A program made the position numbers and the translations under genes. A model generated the notes under the pieces. The model saw only the letters and a list, made by a program, of their open reading frames with translations. It searched no databases and was not told the DNA's origin. Source: DASUAS01 sp963750045 (GTDB lineage: Bacteria > Actinomycetota > Acidimicrobiia > IMCC26256 > DASPTH01). Taken from it: a DNA stretch of 64,000 nucleotides. The stretch is from assembly GCA_963750045.1 (NCBI GenBank), contig CAVVPD010000004.1:62001-126000 (forward strand), read 5' to 3'. This document shows, piece by piece, positions 40,203 through 48,880 of this stretch (position 1 is its first letter; each line of letters starts with the position of its first letter).

Positions 40203-41200
40203 GTGAGTGAATGGCGGCGGCTGCGGATCGCGCTCACCGTCCTCGCCGGGGTCATGCTGATCGGCACGGTCGGCTACCTGGTCCTGGGGTTCACGTTCCT
40301 CGACGCCCTCTACCAGACGGTGACCACCGTCACGACCGTGGGCTTCCGCGAGGTCCAGCCCCTGTCGACGGCCGGCAAGGTCTTCACGATCGTCCTCATC
40401 CTGCTCGGGGTCGGCACCGCGCTCTACGCGCTCGGTGTGCTGCTCCAGACCCTGGTAGAGGGCGAGTTGCACGACGTCTTCGGGAGGCGACGCATGGAAC
40501 GCAAGATCGCGGAGTTGCACGACCACGTGATCGTGTGCGGGTGGGGCGCGTGGGCCGCGCGATCGCGAAGGACGTCGCGGCGGATGACGCTCCCCTCGTG
40601 GTCGTCGACCGCGACGCGCAACGGCTCGAGTCCGCGCCCCACGCCGTCGTGGTGGGTGACGCGACCGACGACGCCATCCTGCGCCGGGCCGGGGTCGCTC
40701 GGGCCCGGGCGCTGGTGGCCGCGCTCGACTCGGACGCCGACAACCTCTTCGTGACCCTGAGCGCGCGGGCGCTCCGGCCCGATCTGTTCATCGTGGCGCG
40801 GGTGCGTGTCGACGACAGCGTCGAGAAGCTGCACCGCGCGGGTGCCGACCGGATCGTCAACCCTCAGAGCATCGGCGGCGCGCGCATGGCCGCGTTCGTG
40901 CTCCAACCCCACGTCACCGAGTTCCTCGACGTGGTCATGCACGACCGCGACATCGAGTTCCGCCTCGAGGAGGTGACGGTGCCGGCGCACTCGCGGGTGG
41001 CCGGCTGCACCCTGCGCGAGGCGCAGATCCGTGACCGCACCGGCGCCCTCGTGCTCGCGCTGCGCGACGAGCACGGCGACTTCTCGACCAACCCGTCGCC
41101 CGACGCCCGCATCGGCGGCGGCCAGGTGCTGATCGCGATCGGCACCCCCGACGAGCTCGCGGCGCTCGCCGCGTTGGTGGGGGAGACGGCCACGAGCTGA
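40203..41200 (+). CDS. TrkA-type (RCK) potassium channel protein (one frame break)
   Basis: Two membrane helices flank a pore loop, TVTTVTTVGFREVQP (residues ~40-54), where TVGF replaces TVGYG. The cytoplasmic RCK_N (TrkA_N) domain starts VIVCGWGRVGRAIAKD once repaired, and RCK_C follows (MHDRDIEFRLEEVTVP to IGTPDELAALAAL). It should gate K+ flux by nucleotide or ligand binding. The frame breaks near 40545 because the run reads TGGGGCGCG; one more G restores the canonical GWGRVG. GTG 40203 is the start. About 332 residues. Convergent with the MerR gene. Confidence 0.9.
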
Positions 41201-41205
41201 CCGGC

Positions 41206-41239
41206 CACCGGCGCGACGGCGTGCGGGCGACGGCCGGTG
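41206..41239. terminator. Possible bidirectional terminator hairpin
   Basis: CACCGGC (41206-41212) and GCCGGTG (41233-41239) with a 20-nt loop lie between the convergent channel and MerR genes. The stem is short, so support is modest. Confidence 0.3.
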
Positions 41240-41243
41240 CCGC

Positions 41244-41948
41244 TCAGTCGGCTCGCCGCTCGAGGTGCTCGGCGTGCTGCTCGATCTTCTGGAGCACGAC
41301 CCGCTGCAGGTTGCGCTGCTGCGTGTAGTCGGCGACGACGCGGATGTCGCGCGCGAAGCGGCCCATCTCCTGGAGCGCCTCCGCGTGGAAGCGCTCGGCC
41401 TCGCCCGGCTCCCAGCCGCTGAGTGCGTCGTCGGTGAAGACCGCGACCAGCCGGCGTTGGATCTCGTCGAGTCCCTCGGCGTAGATCCGGGCCAGCTCGA
41501 CGAGCACGGGGTCGGGCACCGCGAGCTTGCGCAGGTCCGCGAACGACCGCAGCACGTTCACGTCGTCGGTGTCGTAGGCCGACCGGCCGTGCTCGGCCGG
41601 ATCCCGCAGGAGCCCCGATTCGGTGAGATCCCGGACGAGCTCGTCGGGCACGCCGGTGGTGGCCACCAGTTCGTCGCGGTCGTAGGTGGCCTCCTCGTCG
41701 CCGGCCAGCAGGCCCTCGAGCGCACCCGGGTCGTCGCGGTCGAGCAGGGCGCGGATGGCGGCGAGGGAGAAGCGGCGCGCCTGCAGCCCGCGGATGCGCT
41801 CGAGCGCCTCGAGGTGTTCGGGTCCGTAGCGCCGCGTGCGCCCGCTGCGCTCGCCGCTGCGGAGGAGCCCCTCGCGCTGGTAGTAGCGGATGGTGTCGAC
41901 CGCGACCCCGGCCCGTTGGGCCAACTCGTCGATGCGCCAGTCGCTCAC
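41244..41948 (-). CDS. MerR-family transcriptional regulator
   Basis: 234 residues. The N-terminal winged helix reads WRIDELAQRAGVAVDTIRYYQREGLL, then RRYGPEHLEALERIRGLQARRFSL, as in MerR proteins; a dimerisation coil follows. The C-terminal ~150 residues form a second, HTH-like and helical effector region (YDRDELVATTGVPDELVRDLTESGLL) with no metal-binding Cys cluster, so the ligand is probably organic. GTG 41948 is the start. It is divergent from a flavoprotein gene whose promoter has a palindrome in its spacer, the classic MerR operator position. Confidence 0.88.
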   Translation of the reverse strand: MSDWRIDELAQRAGVAVDTIRYYQREGLLRSGERSGRTRRYGPEHLEALERIRGLQARRFSLAAIRALLDRDDPGALEGLLAGDEEATYDRDELVATTGVPDELVRDLTESGLLRDPAEHGRSAYDTDDVNVLRSFADLRKLAVPDPVLVELARIYAEGLDEIQRRLVAVFTDDALSGWEPGEAERFHAEALQEMGRFARDIRVVADYTQQRNLQRVVLQKIEQHAEHLERRAD

Positions 41949-42041
41949 GTCTCCAGCATCCTTCCGTGCCCCCCGGTACCCCTCAAGGCACCGGTGGACG
42001 ACGTCGAGAACACGATGTCGGCCGGGAACGGCCCGAACGAT

Positions 42042-42093
42042 TTGACAAAGGTTACTACGGAGTAGATACTCTCGGGGTCAGCACCTCGAGAGT
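42042..42093 (+). promoter_or_regulatory. Promoter with MerR-style spacer palindrome and adjacent inverted repeat
   Basis: TTGACA (42042-42047) and GATACT (42065-42070) are 17 bp apart, the best consensus promoter in the window. Its spacer holds TACTACGGAGTA (42053-42064), an imperfect palindrome with TACT/AGTA arms and central CG. A second repeat, ACTCTCG (42068-42074)/CGAGAGT (42087-42093), covers the start site. The remainder of the 41949-42251 gap has a second -10-like TAGCAT at 42153-42158 and no further gene that I can support. Confidence 0.55.
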
Positions 42094-42251
42094 CAACTCG
42101 ATCCAGAACGAGCGCCCGTGAGCGGCCCCGTGCCTCGAAGCGGTGAGCGCCGTAGCATCGACCCTTGTCCGCCCCCCCTGGACAGGGGTCGATGCGCGTC
42201 CGGGCACCGTTCGCGAGGATGATGGTGGGCGGCTCTGGGAGGACGGCGGCG

Positions 42252-43466
42252 TTGCGAACAGTGGTGGTGGTGGGGGCCTCGCTGGCGGGCTTGCGGGCCA
42301 CCGAGACGTTGCGCCGGGACGGGTTCGACGGCCACGTCGTGCTCGTCGGCGCCGAGGCGCACCTCCCGTACGATCGGCCCCCGCTGTCGAAGCAGCTGCT
42401 CGCGGGGGAGTGGGAGCCCCAGGAGCTGGCGTTGCGCCGGGCCCCGTACGAAGAGCTGGGGATCGAGTTGCGTCTGGGAGTGCGCGCGACCGCGCTCGAC
42501 GCCGCGGCGCGGGAGCTCACGCTCGACGGCACCGAGCGGCTCCGGTTCGACGGCGCGTTGCTCGCGACCGGCGCGACTCCGCGCGTGCTCCCGGGAACGC
42601 CCTCGCTCGACGGCATCTTCGTGCTGCGCACCGTCGACGACGCGCTGAACCTCCGCGCCCGCCTCGACGCGGGCCCGCGGGTCGTGGTGGTCGGCGCCGG
42701 GTTCATCGGCTCCGAGGTCGCCGCCACGTGCCGCGGGCGCGGGCTCGCGGTCACGGTGCTCGAGGCGCTCCCCGCGCCGCTCGTACGCGGGCTGGGCCCG
42801 GTCCTCGGGATGGTCTGCGGCGAGCTGCACCGCGACCACGGCGTCGACCTGCGCCTCGGCGTGGGCGTCACCGCCATCGAAGGCGACGGTCGCGTCGAGC
42901 GGGTGCGCCTCGACGACGGCTCGACCGTCGACGCCGACGTCGTCGTGGTCGGGGTGGGGGTCGTGCCCGCCACCGAGTGGCTCGAGGGCTCGGGCCTGGT
43001 GCTCGACAACGGCATCGTGTGCGACGAGACCCTGCTCGCGGCGCCCGGAATCGTCGCCGCCGGTGACGTCGCCCGTTGGCCCAACCCGTTGTTCGACGGC
43101 GAGATGATGCGGCTCGAGCACTGGACGAACGCCGCCGAGCAGGGTGTCGCGGCGGCGCGCCGGCTCCTCCTCGAGATCGGGTCCGGCGCCGAGGGCGACG
43201 AACCCGAGGCCTACGCGCCGGTGCCGTTCGTGTGGTCCGACCAGTACGACCGCAAGATCCAGACCGTCGGCCACTTCCGGGGTGACGACGAGATGGAGGT
43301 GGTGTACGGCGCGCTGGAGGAGCGCCGCTTCGTCGCGGTCTTCGGCCGCGGTGACCGCCTGGTCGGCGCGCTGGGCTTCTCGATGCCGGCGAAGGTCATG
43401 CAGTTCCGAAAGATGATCGAGGAGCGCGCCTCGTTCGCCGACGCGCTCGAACGAGCCCGCGCCTGA
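42252..43466 (+). CDS. FAD-dependent pyridine nucleotide-disulphide oxidoreductase, ferredoxin/rubredoxin reductase-like
   Basis: About 404 residues. FAD loop VVVVGASLAGLRATE, NAD(P)H loop VVVVGAGFIGSEVAA, and the FAD-closing motif IVAAGDVARWPN are all present; there is no redox CxxxxC pair, so electrons go to a partner protein such as a ferredoxin, as in oxygenase reductases. VLVGAEAHLPYDRPPLSKQ is typical of that branch. The start is uncertain: TTG 42252 has GGGAGG nine bases upstream and matches where homologues begin, while TTG 42165 follows TAGCAT by 6 nt and would add 29 residues. Overlaps the MFS gene by TGATG. Confidence 0.88.
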   Translation: MRTVVVVGASLAGLRATETLRRDGFDGHVVLVGAEAHLPYDRPPLSKQLLAGEWEPQELALRRAPYEELGIELRLGVRATALDAAARELTLDGTERLRFDGALLATGATPRVLPGTPSLDGIFVLRTVDDALNLRARLDAGPRVVVVGAGFIGSEVAATCRGRGLAVTVLEALPAPLVRGLGPVLGMVCGELHRDHGVDLRLGVGVTAIEGDGRVERVRLDDGSTVDADVVVVGVGVVPATEWLEGSGLVLDNGIVCDETLLAAPGIVAAGDVARWPNPLFDGEMMRLEHWTNAAEQGVAAARRLLLEIGSGAEGDEPEAYAPVPFVWSDQYDRKIQTVGHFRGDDEMEVVYGALEERRFVAVFGRGDRLVGALGFSMPAKVMQFRKMIEERASFADALERARA

Positions 43467-44681
43467 TGACGCGTCGCGGGTTGGCCACCGAGCCGCTGCT
43501 CACGCGCCGGTTCGTCGTGGTGGTCGTCTCCGGCGTCTTCTACTTCTCGGCGATGGGGGCGTTGCTGCCCGTGGTGCCGAGATACGTCGACAAGCGCCTC
43601 GGCGGGAACGACGTCGCGGTGGGCATCGCGGTCGGCGCGCTCGCGGTCGGCGCCATCATCCTCCGCCCGCTCGCCGGCCGCATCGGTGACCGCTACGGGC
43701 GACGCATCCTGATGGTCGGCGGTGCGTTCGTCGTCGCCATCACCGCGGCCAGCGCCGGCGTGGTCGAGTCGTTGGGCTGGCTGATCATCACCCGCATCCT
43801 CATGGGACTCGGCGAGGCGTGCTTCTTCGTCGGCGGCACGACGATGGCCACCGACCTCGCGCCCGTGTCGCGCCGAGGCGAGGCGGTGAGCTACTGGTCG
43901 GTCGCGGTGTGGAGCGGGCTCGCGTTCGGCCCCGTCCTCGGCGAGGCGATCCTCGGGGGTTCGGGGTACGACCTGGTCTGGTACGCGTCGGGTGCGCTGG
44001 CGCTGCTGGCGGCCGTCGTGGCCCTCGCCACGACCGAGACCCACACCGCGACGACGGGCGACCGCGGGAAGGTCATCGCGCCGGCGGCGGTCCGGCCCGG
44101 GATCATCCTCGCCGTGACCCTCCTCGGCATCACCGGCTTCAGCATCTTCCTCCCGCTCTACGCGCCCGAGGTCGGTGTCGACGACGTCGGGCTCGTGTTC
44201 CTGGTGTACGGCGTCGTGGTCCTCGCCGTGCGCATCCTCGGGGCGCGCCTGCCCGATCTCCTCGGCCCGATCCGCGCCGGCACGATCGCAACCGGCGCGA
44301 CCGCGCTCGGCCTGGGGATCGCGGCGGTCTGGCACAGCACGCCGGGGCTGCTGGTCAGCACGGTGACCATCGCGGTCGGTTCGTCGTTCCTGTACCCGTC
44401 CCTGCTGCTGCTCGCGTTGCGCGGGGTGCCGGAGAGCCAGCGCGGTTCGGTCGTCGGCACGTTCGAGCGCGTTCTTCGATTTCGCCAACGGCGCCGCCGG
44501 TCTCGTGCTCGGGGGGATCGCCGCGCTGTCGACCTACCAGGGTGCGTTCGCGGCGTCGGCCGTGTTCGCCGCGGTGGCGCTCCTGCTGCTGCGTAGCGGG
44601 TTCGGCGGCCACTCCGAGGGAGTGGTGCCCACCGTGGCGGAGGTCGGCACCGCGACCGTGGAGCCCACGACCCTCCAGTGA
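43466..44681 (+). CDS. MFS transporter (one frame break)
   Basis: About 405 residues with twelve predicted membrane segments. The loop 2-3 signature is RPLAGRIGDRYGRRI, and loop 4 motif is RILMGLGEACFFVGG; the opening FYFSAMGALLPVVPRYV is typical of drug-efflux type MFS. The frame breaks near 44470 (GAGCGCGTTC); +CG gives GTFERAFFDFANGAAGLVLGG, and the stop is then TGA 44679-44681. Coupled to the flavoprotein gene by overlap, so the MerR regulator, reductase and exporter look like one responsive unit. Substrate unknown. Confidence 0.86.
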
Positions 44682-44687
44682 CCGCCT

Positions 44688-44729
44688 CATGACCGGCTCC
44701 ACGTCATGATCGGCTCCACGTCATGACCG
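44688..44729 (+). repeat. 17-bp tandem repeat forming ATGA-linked mini-ORFs before the glycosyltransferase
   Basis: CATGACCGGCTCCACGT (44688-44704) is repeated with one change at 44705-44721, and CATGACCG (44722-44729) begins a third copy that is the gene start. The first two ATGs (44689, 44706) open six-codon frames, MTGSTS and MIGSTS, each ending in a TGA that overlaps the next ATG as ATGA. The third ATG (44723) starts the glycosyltransferase. Confidence 0.8.
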
Positions 44730-45859
44730 CGCTGCTCGTCACCAACGACTTCCCGCCCAAGATCGGTGGGATCCAGTCGTACCTCTACGAGCTCTGGCGC
44801 CGGTTGCCGGTCGAGGACGCCACGGTGCTCACCACGCGCCACCCCGGCGACGCGCCGTGGACGCGCACCAGGGGTTCCGCGTGGTGCGGGCCGAGGAGCG
44901 CCAGTTCTTCCCCGTGCCGTCGCTGGCGCGCCGGATCGACGCGCTGGCCCGCGAGATCGGCGCGCACGTGATCTTCCTCGACCCGTGGCTCCCGCTCGGC
45001 CACCTCGGTCCGCGCCTCACCGCCGCGCCCTACGTCACGATCGTCCACGGCGCGGAGGTCACCGTCCCCGGGCGGTTGCCGGGCACCCGCCGGCTCGGGG
45101 GCCGGGTCTTGCGCGCGGCCGCGGGCGTCGTCGCGGCCGGGCACTACCCGGCGCGCGAAGCGGAGCGGGCCGCCGGCCGGGCACTGCGCGGCGTGATCGT
45201 GCCGCCCGGCGTCGACGTCGAGCGGTTCCGCCCGCTCGACGCCGCCGCGCGGGCCGCGACCCGCCGGGAGTTCGGGCTCGATCCCGACCGACCGCTGGTG
45301 CTCGGGGTGAGCCGCCTCGTGCCCCGCAAGGGCTTCGACGTGCTGATCGACGCGGTCGCCGGACTGCCCGGCGTGCAGCTCGCCATCGCCGGCGCCGGCC
45401 GCGACCGGCACCGGCTCGAAGCACGGGTGACCCGGCGGGGGTTGACGGCGCGGGTGCGCTTCCTCGGCCGCGTCCCCGACGACGACCGCTTCCCTCGGCT
45501 CTACGCGAGCGCCGACGTGTTCGCCGCGCCGTGCCGCGACCGCTGGGGCGGTCTCGAAGCCGAGGGGTTCGGCATCGTGTTCCTGGAGGCGGCCGCCGCC
45601 GGTGTGCCGTCGGTCGCGGGCCGCAGTGGTGGTTCCCACGAGGCGGTGGTCGACGGCGAGACCGGGTTCGTGGTCGAGAGCCGGGCCCCCGACGTGCGGG
45701 CCGCGCTCGGCGCGGTCCTCGCCGACGACGAGCTGCGCGAGCGCATGGGCGTGGCGGCGCGGCGAGCGCGCGGTCGACGAGTTCTCCTACGACGGCCTGG
45801 TGGCGCGCCTCGCGCCGATCGCGGCCGGGGACCTCGGCGGCCTCGGGAGGCTGGGCTGA
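44723..45859 (+). CDS. GT4-family glycosyltransferase, PimB-like mannosyltransferase (two frame breaks)
   Basis: GT-B fold enzyme of ~380 residues. N-terminal acceptor domain: TNDFPPKIGGIQSYLYEL, and VHGAEVTVPGRLP. Donor domain: GVSRLVPRKGFDVLIDA and EGFGIVFLEAAAAGVPSVAG, with the conserved Glu pair, then GGSHEAVVDGETGFVV. The N-terminal motif is characteristic of PimB and related alpha-mannosyltransferases that build phosphatidylinositol mannosides with GDP-mannose. Frames break near 44862 (one G short; repair gives PWDAHQGFRVV) and near 45768 (+CG gives ARRERAVDEFSY). Together with the Ppm1-like gene at 56 kb it suggests mannosylated envelope lipids. Confidence 0.85.
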
Positions 45860-45879
45860 GCGCCGGTACGCTCGGCGCC

Positions 45880-46341
45880 GTGCCCGACGCGGAGATCGAC
45901 CTCGAGGCACTCGCACGTGCGGGCCGGAGGATCCTCGTGGTCGGGTGGGTCGCGAACGCGCTGTTCGCGGCCACCGCGATCCCGGTCGCGCTCGGCTTCG
46001 ACGACGTCATCGGCGTGGCCATCGGTGTGGCCCTGTTCCTGTTCCTCGTCGCGGTGGGCACCTTCGTGTACGCGTTCGGCGTGGGCGTGGCGCGCACGAC
46101 CCGGGGCGACAACGTGGCGGTGGCGAACCTCTTCTTCCTGCAGGGCTCCGCGCCCCGGCCGGTGCGGCGCGCCTTCCTGGTCCTGTTCCTCGTCTGCCTG
46201 GCCATCACGGTGGGCACCGTGGCGTGGGAACCCTTCGGCGTGCTCGTGCCCATGCTCCCGATCGGGCTCGCCGGCGTGTGGGCGGCCCGGTACGGCGTGT
46301 TCCCACCCCGGCCCCCCACGCTGCCGCGCCGGCGAATGTGA
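45880..46341 (+). CDS. Four-helix membrane protein of unknown function
   Basis: 153 residues with hydrophobic segments at ~18-36 (ILVVGWVANALFAATAIPV), ~43-65 (DVIGVAIGVALFLFLVAVG), ~100-118 (AFLVLFLVCLAITVGTVAW) and ~120-137, and a Pro/Arg-rich tail. I do not recognise a named family; similar small proteins accompany glycosyltransferases in actinobacteria. TACGCT at 45867-45872 ends 7 nt before the GTG, so it may have its own leaderless transcript. Confidence 0.7.
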   Translation: MPDAEIDLEALARAGRRILVVGWVANALFAATAIPVALGFDDVIGVAIGVALFLFLVAVGTFVYAFGVGVARTTRGDNVAVANLFFLQGSAPRPVRRAFLVLFLVCLAITVGTVAWEPFGVLVPMLPIGLAGVWAARYGVFPPRPPTLPRRRM

Positions 46342-46357
46342 TTGCATTGACGCTCCC

Positions 46358-46794
46358 ATGGCCGACGAAGCGCACGAGCAGATCCATGTCCGGGCCGAGC
46401 CCCGCGGTGCTTTTCGCGGGCGTCGACGTTCGAGGACTATCCCGCGTGGGCGAAGAACGTGAAGCAGGCGACCGTGCTCACGCGCGACGGCCAGGGCCGC
46501 GGGACGCGCGTCGAGTACCACGCCGGAGCGATGGGGCGGAGCGTGCGTTACGTGCTCGAGTACGACTTCACGGACGCCCCGGACGCGTTCTCGTGGTCGT
46601 TGGTGGAGGGTGACATGCTGCGCGCGCTCGATGGTCGCTACACGTTCATCCCCGACGGCGACGGGACCCGCGTCGACTACCGGTTGCGCGTCGACCTCTC
46701 GATCCCGCTGCCGGGGCTCGTCAAGCGACGGGCGTCGGGTCTCATCATGGGGACCGCGCTGCAGGACCTGAAGCGGGTGGTGGAGGCACGGTGA
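46358..46794 (+). CDS. SRPBCC (START/cyclase-like) family protein (one frame break)
   Basis: About 144 residues with the helix-grip ligand-binding fold. It opens ADEAHEQIHVRAEPRAVF-like and continues, after a frame break near 46415, as STFEDYPAWAKNVKQATVL, then RYVLEYDFTDAP, SWSLVEGDMLRALDGRYTF and the C-terminal helix GTALQDLKRVVEA. Proteins of this polyketide-cyclase/dehydrase type bind hydrophobic ligands; the actinobacterial ones are mostly uncharacterised. Its stop overlaps the next gene's GTG as GTGA. Confidence 0.8.
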
Positions 46795-47027
46795 CCGATC
46801 CCGGACCGAACCCACATCCCGACGCCGTCGATTTCGAGACCGCCGGTACCGAGGAGCACGCGCTGCCGGCGCCGTCGGTGCTCGAGAGCGTGATCACCGA
46901 GCTGCTCGGCGCGGTGCCCGAGGTACGCGATCACGTGCTCGAGGCCGCCGACGCCCTGCTCGACGCGGCGAAGGCGCTCATCGACGCCGCTGACCGGGTC
47001 GTCCGCCAGCAACGGGGAGACGAGTAG
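46791..47027 (+). CDS. Small acidic hypothetical protein
   Basis: 78 residues. The first 25 are Pro/Asp/Glu-rich and probably disordered; the rest is a strongly helical, amphipathic stretch (VLEAADALLDAAKALIDAADRVV) resembling an apolipoprotein or phasin-like helix. No named family recognised. Coupled upstream by GTGA to the SRPBCC gene and 4 bp ahead of the ROK kinase, so part of one operon of four or five genes. Confidence 0.65.
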   Translation: MTDPGPNPHPDAVDFETAGTEEHALPAPSVLESVITELLGAVPEVRDHVLEAADALLDAAKALIDAADRVVRQQRGDE

Positions 47028-47031
47028 CCCG

Positions 47032-47979
47032 ATGGGCGACAACGCCACCTTCGGTGTCGACCTCGGTGGCACCAACGTGCGCGTCGCCCTGGTGGATCCG
47101 GACGGCACCATCGTCGACCAACGCCGGAGCACGACGCCGCGCACGCTCGACGAGATCGTCGACGTCATCACCGCCGGGGTGCGGGCGTTCGCGCCGTCGC
47201 GACCGGAGGCGGACGCGCTCGGCGTCGGCGCCGCGGGCATGGTCGACCGCGACGGGGTGATCCACTACTCGCCGAACGTTCCTGCGTTCCTCCGTGCACC
47301 CGTGCGAGACCTCCTGGTCGCGTCGATCGGCCTCCCCACGGTGGTCGACAACGACGCCAACGTCGCGGCGGTCGGCGAGCTCACCCATGGCGCCGCACAC
47401 GGCCGGCAGGATTTCCTCCTGGTCACCCTCGGCACCGGTGTCGGCGGCGGCGTGGTCCTCGGCGGTCGGGTCCTGCGGGGCGCGCACGGGTTCGCCGCCG
47501 AGATCGGTCACTTCCAGGTGGATCCCGACGGTCCGATGTGCGTGTGCGGGCGGCGGGGGCACTGGGAGGCCGTCGCCTCGGGCACCGCGCTGGGCGAGCT
47601 CGGGCGACGGCGCGCCGCGAGCGGCGACGCGCCGTCGGTCCTGGCGAGCGCGGACGGAGACGTCTCCGCCGTCGACGGCGTGCTCGTGGGCGGCGCCGCG
47701 CAGGCCGGCGCGGCCGACGCGATCGCGGTCGTCGCCGAATACGCCCACCAGGTGGCGGTCGGGCTCGTGGGCCTGGTGAACATCTTCGACCCCGAGGTGG
47801 TCGTGATCTCGGGGGGCCTGATCGAGCTCGGCGACGTGTTGCTCCGGCCGTTGCGCGACGCGTTCGCCGGCCAGATCGAGGGCGCGTCGTACCGACCCGA
47901 CGTGCCGATCCTCCCCGCCGAGCTCGGCGGGGACGCGGGCCTGATCGGCGCGTCCGTCCTCGCCCACGAGCTCCGGTGA
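47032..47979 (+). CDS. glk: ROK-family glucokinase
   Basis: 315 residues. N-terminal phosphate loop GVDLGGTNVRVALVD, catalytic Asp in VVDNDANVAAVGE, second loop VTLGTGVGGGVVLGG, and the zinc motif HFQVDPDGPMCVCGRRGHWE of the ROK family (His plus CxCGxxGH). It should phosphorylate glucose at O6 using ATP; some ROK members use polyphosphate or other hexoses. GTGA overlap with the LLM gene downstream. Together with the phosphofructokinase at 52 kb it covers the upper glycolytic steps, though they are not in one operon. Frame intact. Confidence 0.92.
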   Translation: MGDNATFGVDLGGTNVRVALVDPDGTIVDQRRSTTPRTLDEIVDVITAGVRAFAPSRPEADALGVGAAGMVDRDGVIHYSPNVPAFLRAPVRDLLVASIGLPTVVDNDANVAAVGELTHGAAHGRQDFLLVTLGTGVGGGVVLGGRVLRGAHGFAAEIGHFQVDPDGPMCVCGRRGHWEAVASGTALGELGRRRAASGDAPSVLASADGDVSAVDGVLVGGAAQAGAADAIAVVAEYAHQVAVGLVGLVNIFDPEVVVISGGLIELGDVLLRPLRDAFAGQIEGASYRPDVPILPAELGGDAGLIGASVLAHELR

Positions 47980-48795
47980 CGGTCAGGGTCGGGATCACCC
48001 TCCCGTCGTTCCGCGACGACGCCGCGCCGTCGCTCGCGGTGGCCGCCGCGGCGGAGGCGAGCGGGATCGACGGCGTGTTCGCGTACGACCACCTGTTCCG
48101 GCGCGACGCGCAGGGCGAGCGGCGCCCGGCGCTCGAGCTGTTCGCGTTGATGGGCGCGGTGGCGGGCGCGACGCGAACGCGTCGCGATCGGCTCGTTGGT
48201 CGCCCACGCGACGCTGCGTCCCCCGCGACGCTCGCCAACGGCTTCGACACGGTCGCCCGCATCACCGGACCCGGGCGGCTGCTCGCCGCCGTCGGCGCGG
48301 GCGACGGTCAGAGCCGAGAGGAGAACGAGACCTTCGGGCTCCACTTCGGCACCGTGGCCGAGCGCGTGGCGGCCCTGCGGGCCGCGGTGGACGCGACGCG
48401 TGACCGCGGGTACCCGGTGTGGGTGGGAGGCAACGATCCCGCCGTGCGCGAGGTCGCCGCGGCGCACGCCGACGGGTGGAACATGTGGGGCGGGGGCGTG
48501 GAGCAGTTCCGGACGCGCTCCGCCGAGCCTCCGGAGCACGTCCGCGCGCTCGCCGTTCACCGCGTCGTGGGGTGGTCTGGTCGTGCTGGCCGACGACGAC
48601 GCCACCGCGGCGAGGAAGGCGGAACGCCTCGGAGCCGGCGACGGCGTGATCGTGGGCGGACCCGACGTGGTCGCGGCCGCCCTCCGCGCGTACGTCGACG
48701 CGGGCGCCGACTGGTTGATGATCGGCCCCGTCGACTCCGTCGATCCCGACAACGCCCGGATCCTGGGTGAGGAGATTCTGCCCCGGTTGCGCTGA
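47976..48795 (+). CDS. LLM-class (luciferase-like, probably F420-dependent) oxidoreductase (three frame breaks)
   Basis: TIM-barrel flavin/F420 oxidoreductase of ~274 residues. Recognisable segments: VRVGITLPSF at the start, IDGVFAYDHLFRR, the LLM hallmark RVAIGSLVAHATLRPPATLANGFDTV, RLLAAVGAGDGQSREENETFG and YPVWVGGNDPAVREVAAAHADGWNMWG. The hallmark segment is carried by three frames: breaks near 48180 (ACGCGTCGCG; +CG repairs it), near 48226 (one C short in a C run) and near 48565. All family blocks are present in order, so the gene is probably intact. Actinobacterial LLM proteins commonly use F420; FMN cannot be excluded. Substrate unknown. Confidence 0.82.
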
Positions 48796-48818
48796 GGGCC
48801 GCTGGTACCGTGGCAGCG

Positions 48819-48878
48819 ATGGAGACGCAGCGGAGGAGTGCTCGGATGAGCGGGACGACGAAGCGGAGTCGACCATAG
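48819..48878 (+). CDS. Short leaderless upstream ORF (19 codons) before the aminotransferase
   Basis: ATG 48819 follows TACCGT (48806-48811) by 7 nt, exactly the arrangement of the leaderless genes here. It encodes METQRRSARMSGTTKRSRP, with seven Arg/Lys, and ends at TAG 48876-48878, two bases before the aminotransferase ATG at 48881. No other good ribosome binding site serves that ATG (GGAG at 48865-48868 is 12 nt away), so translation of the small frame probably delivers ribosomes to the gene. It could also be regulatory, or the peptide itself may be irrelevant. Confidence 0.5.
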   Translation: METQRRSARMSGTTKRSRP

Positions 48879-48880
48879 CG

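Noticed and set aside
47976..48795. LLM gene as a programmed-frameshift gene
   Set aside because: Breaks are at a CG run, a C homopolymer and one unclear site, with no slippery heptamer or conserved stimulatory structure; the same error type recurs in unrelated genes.
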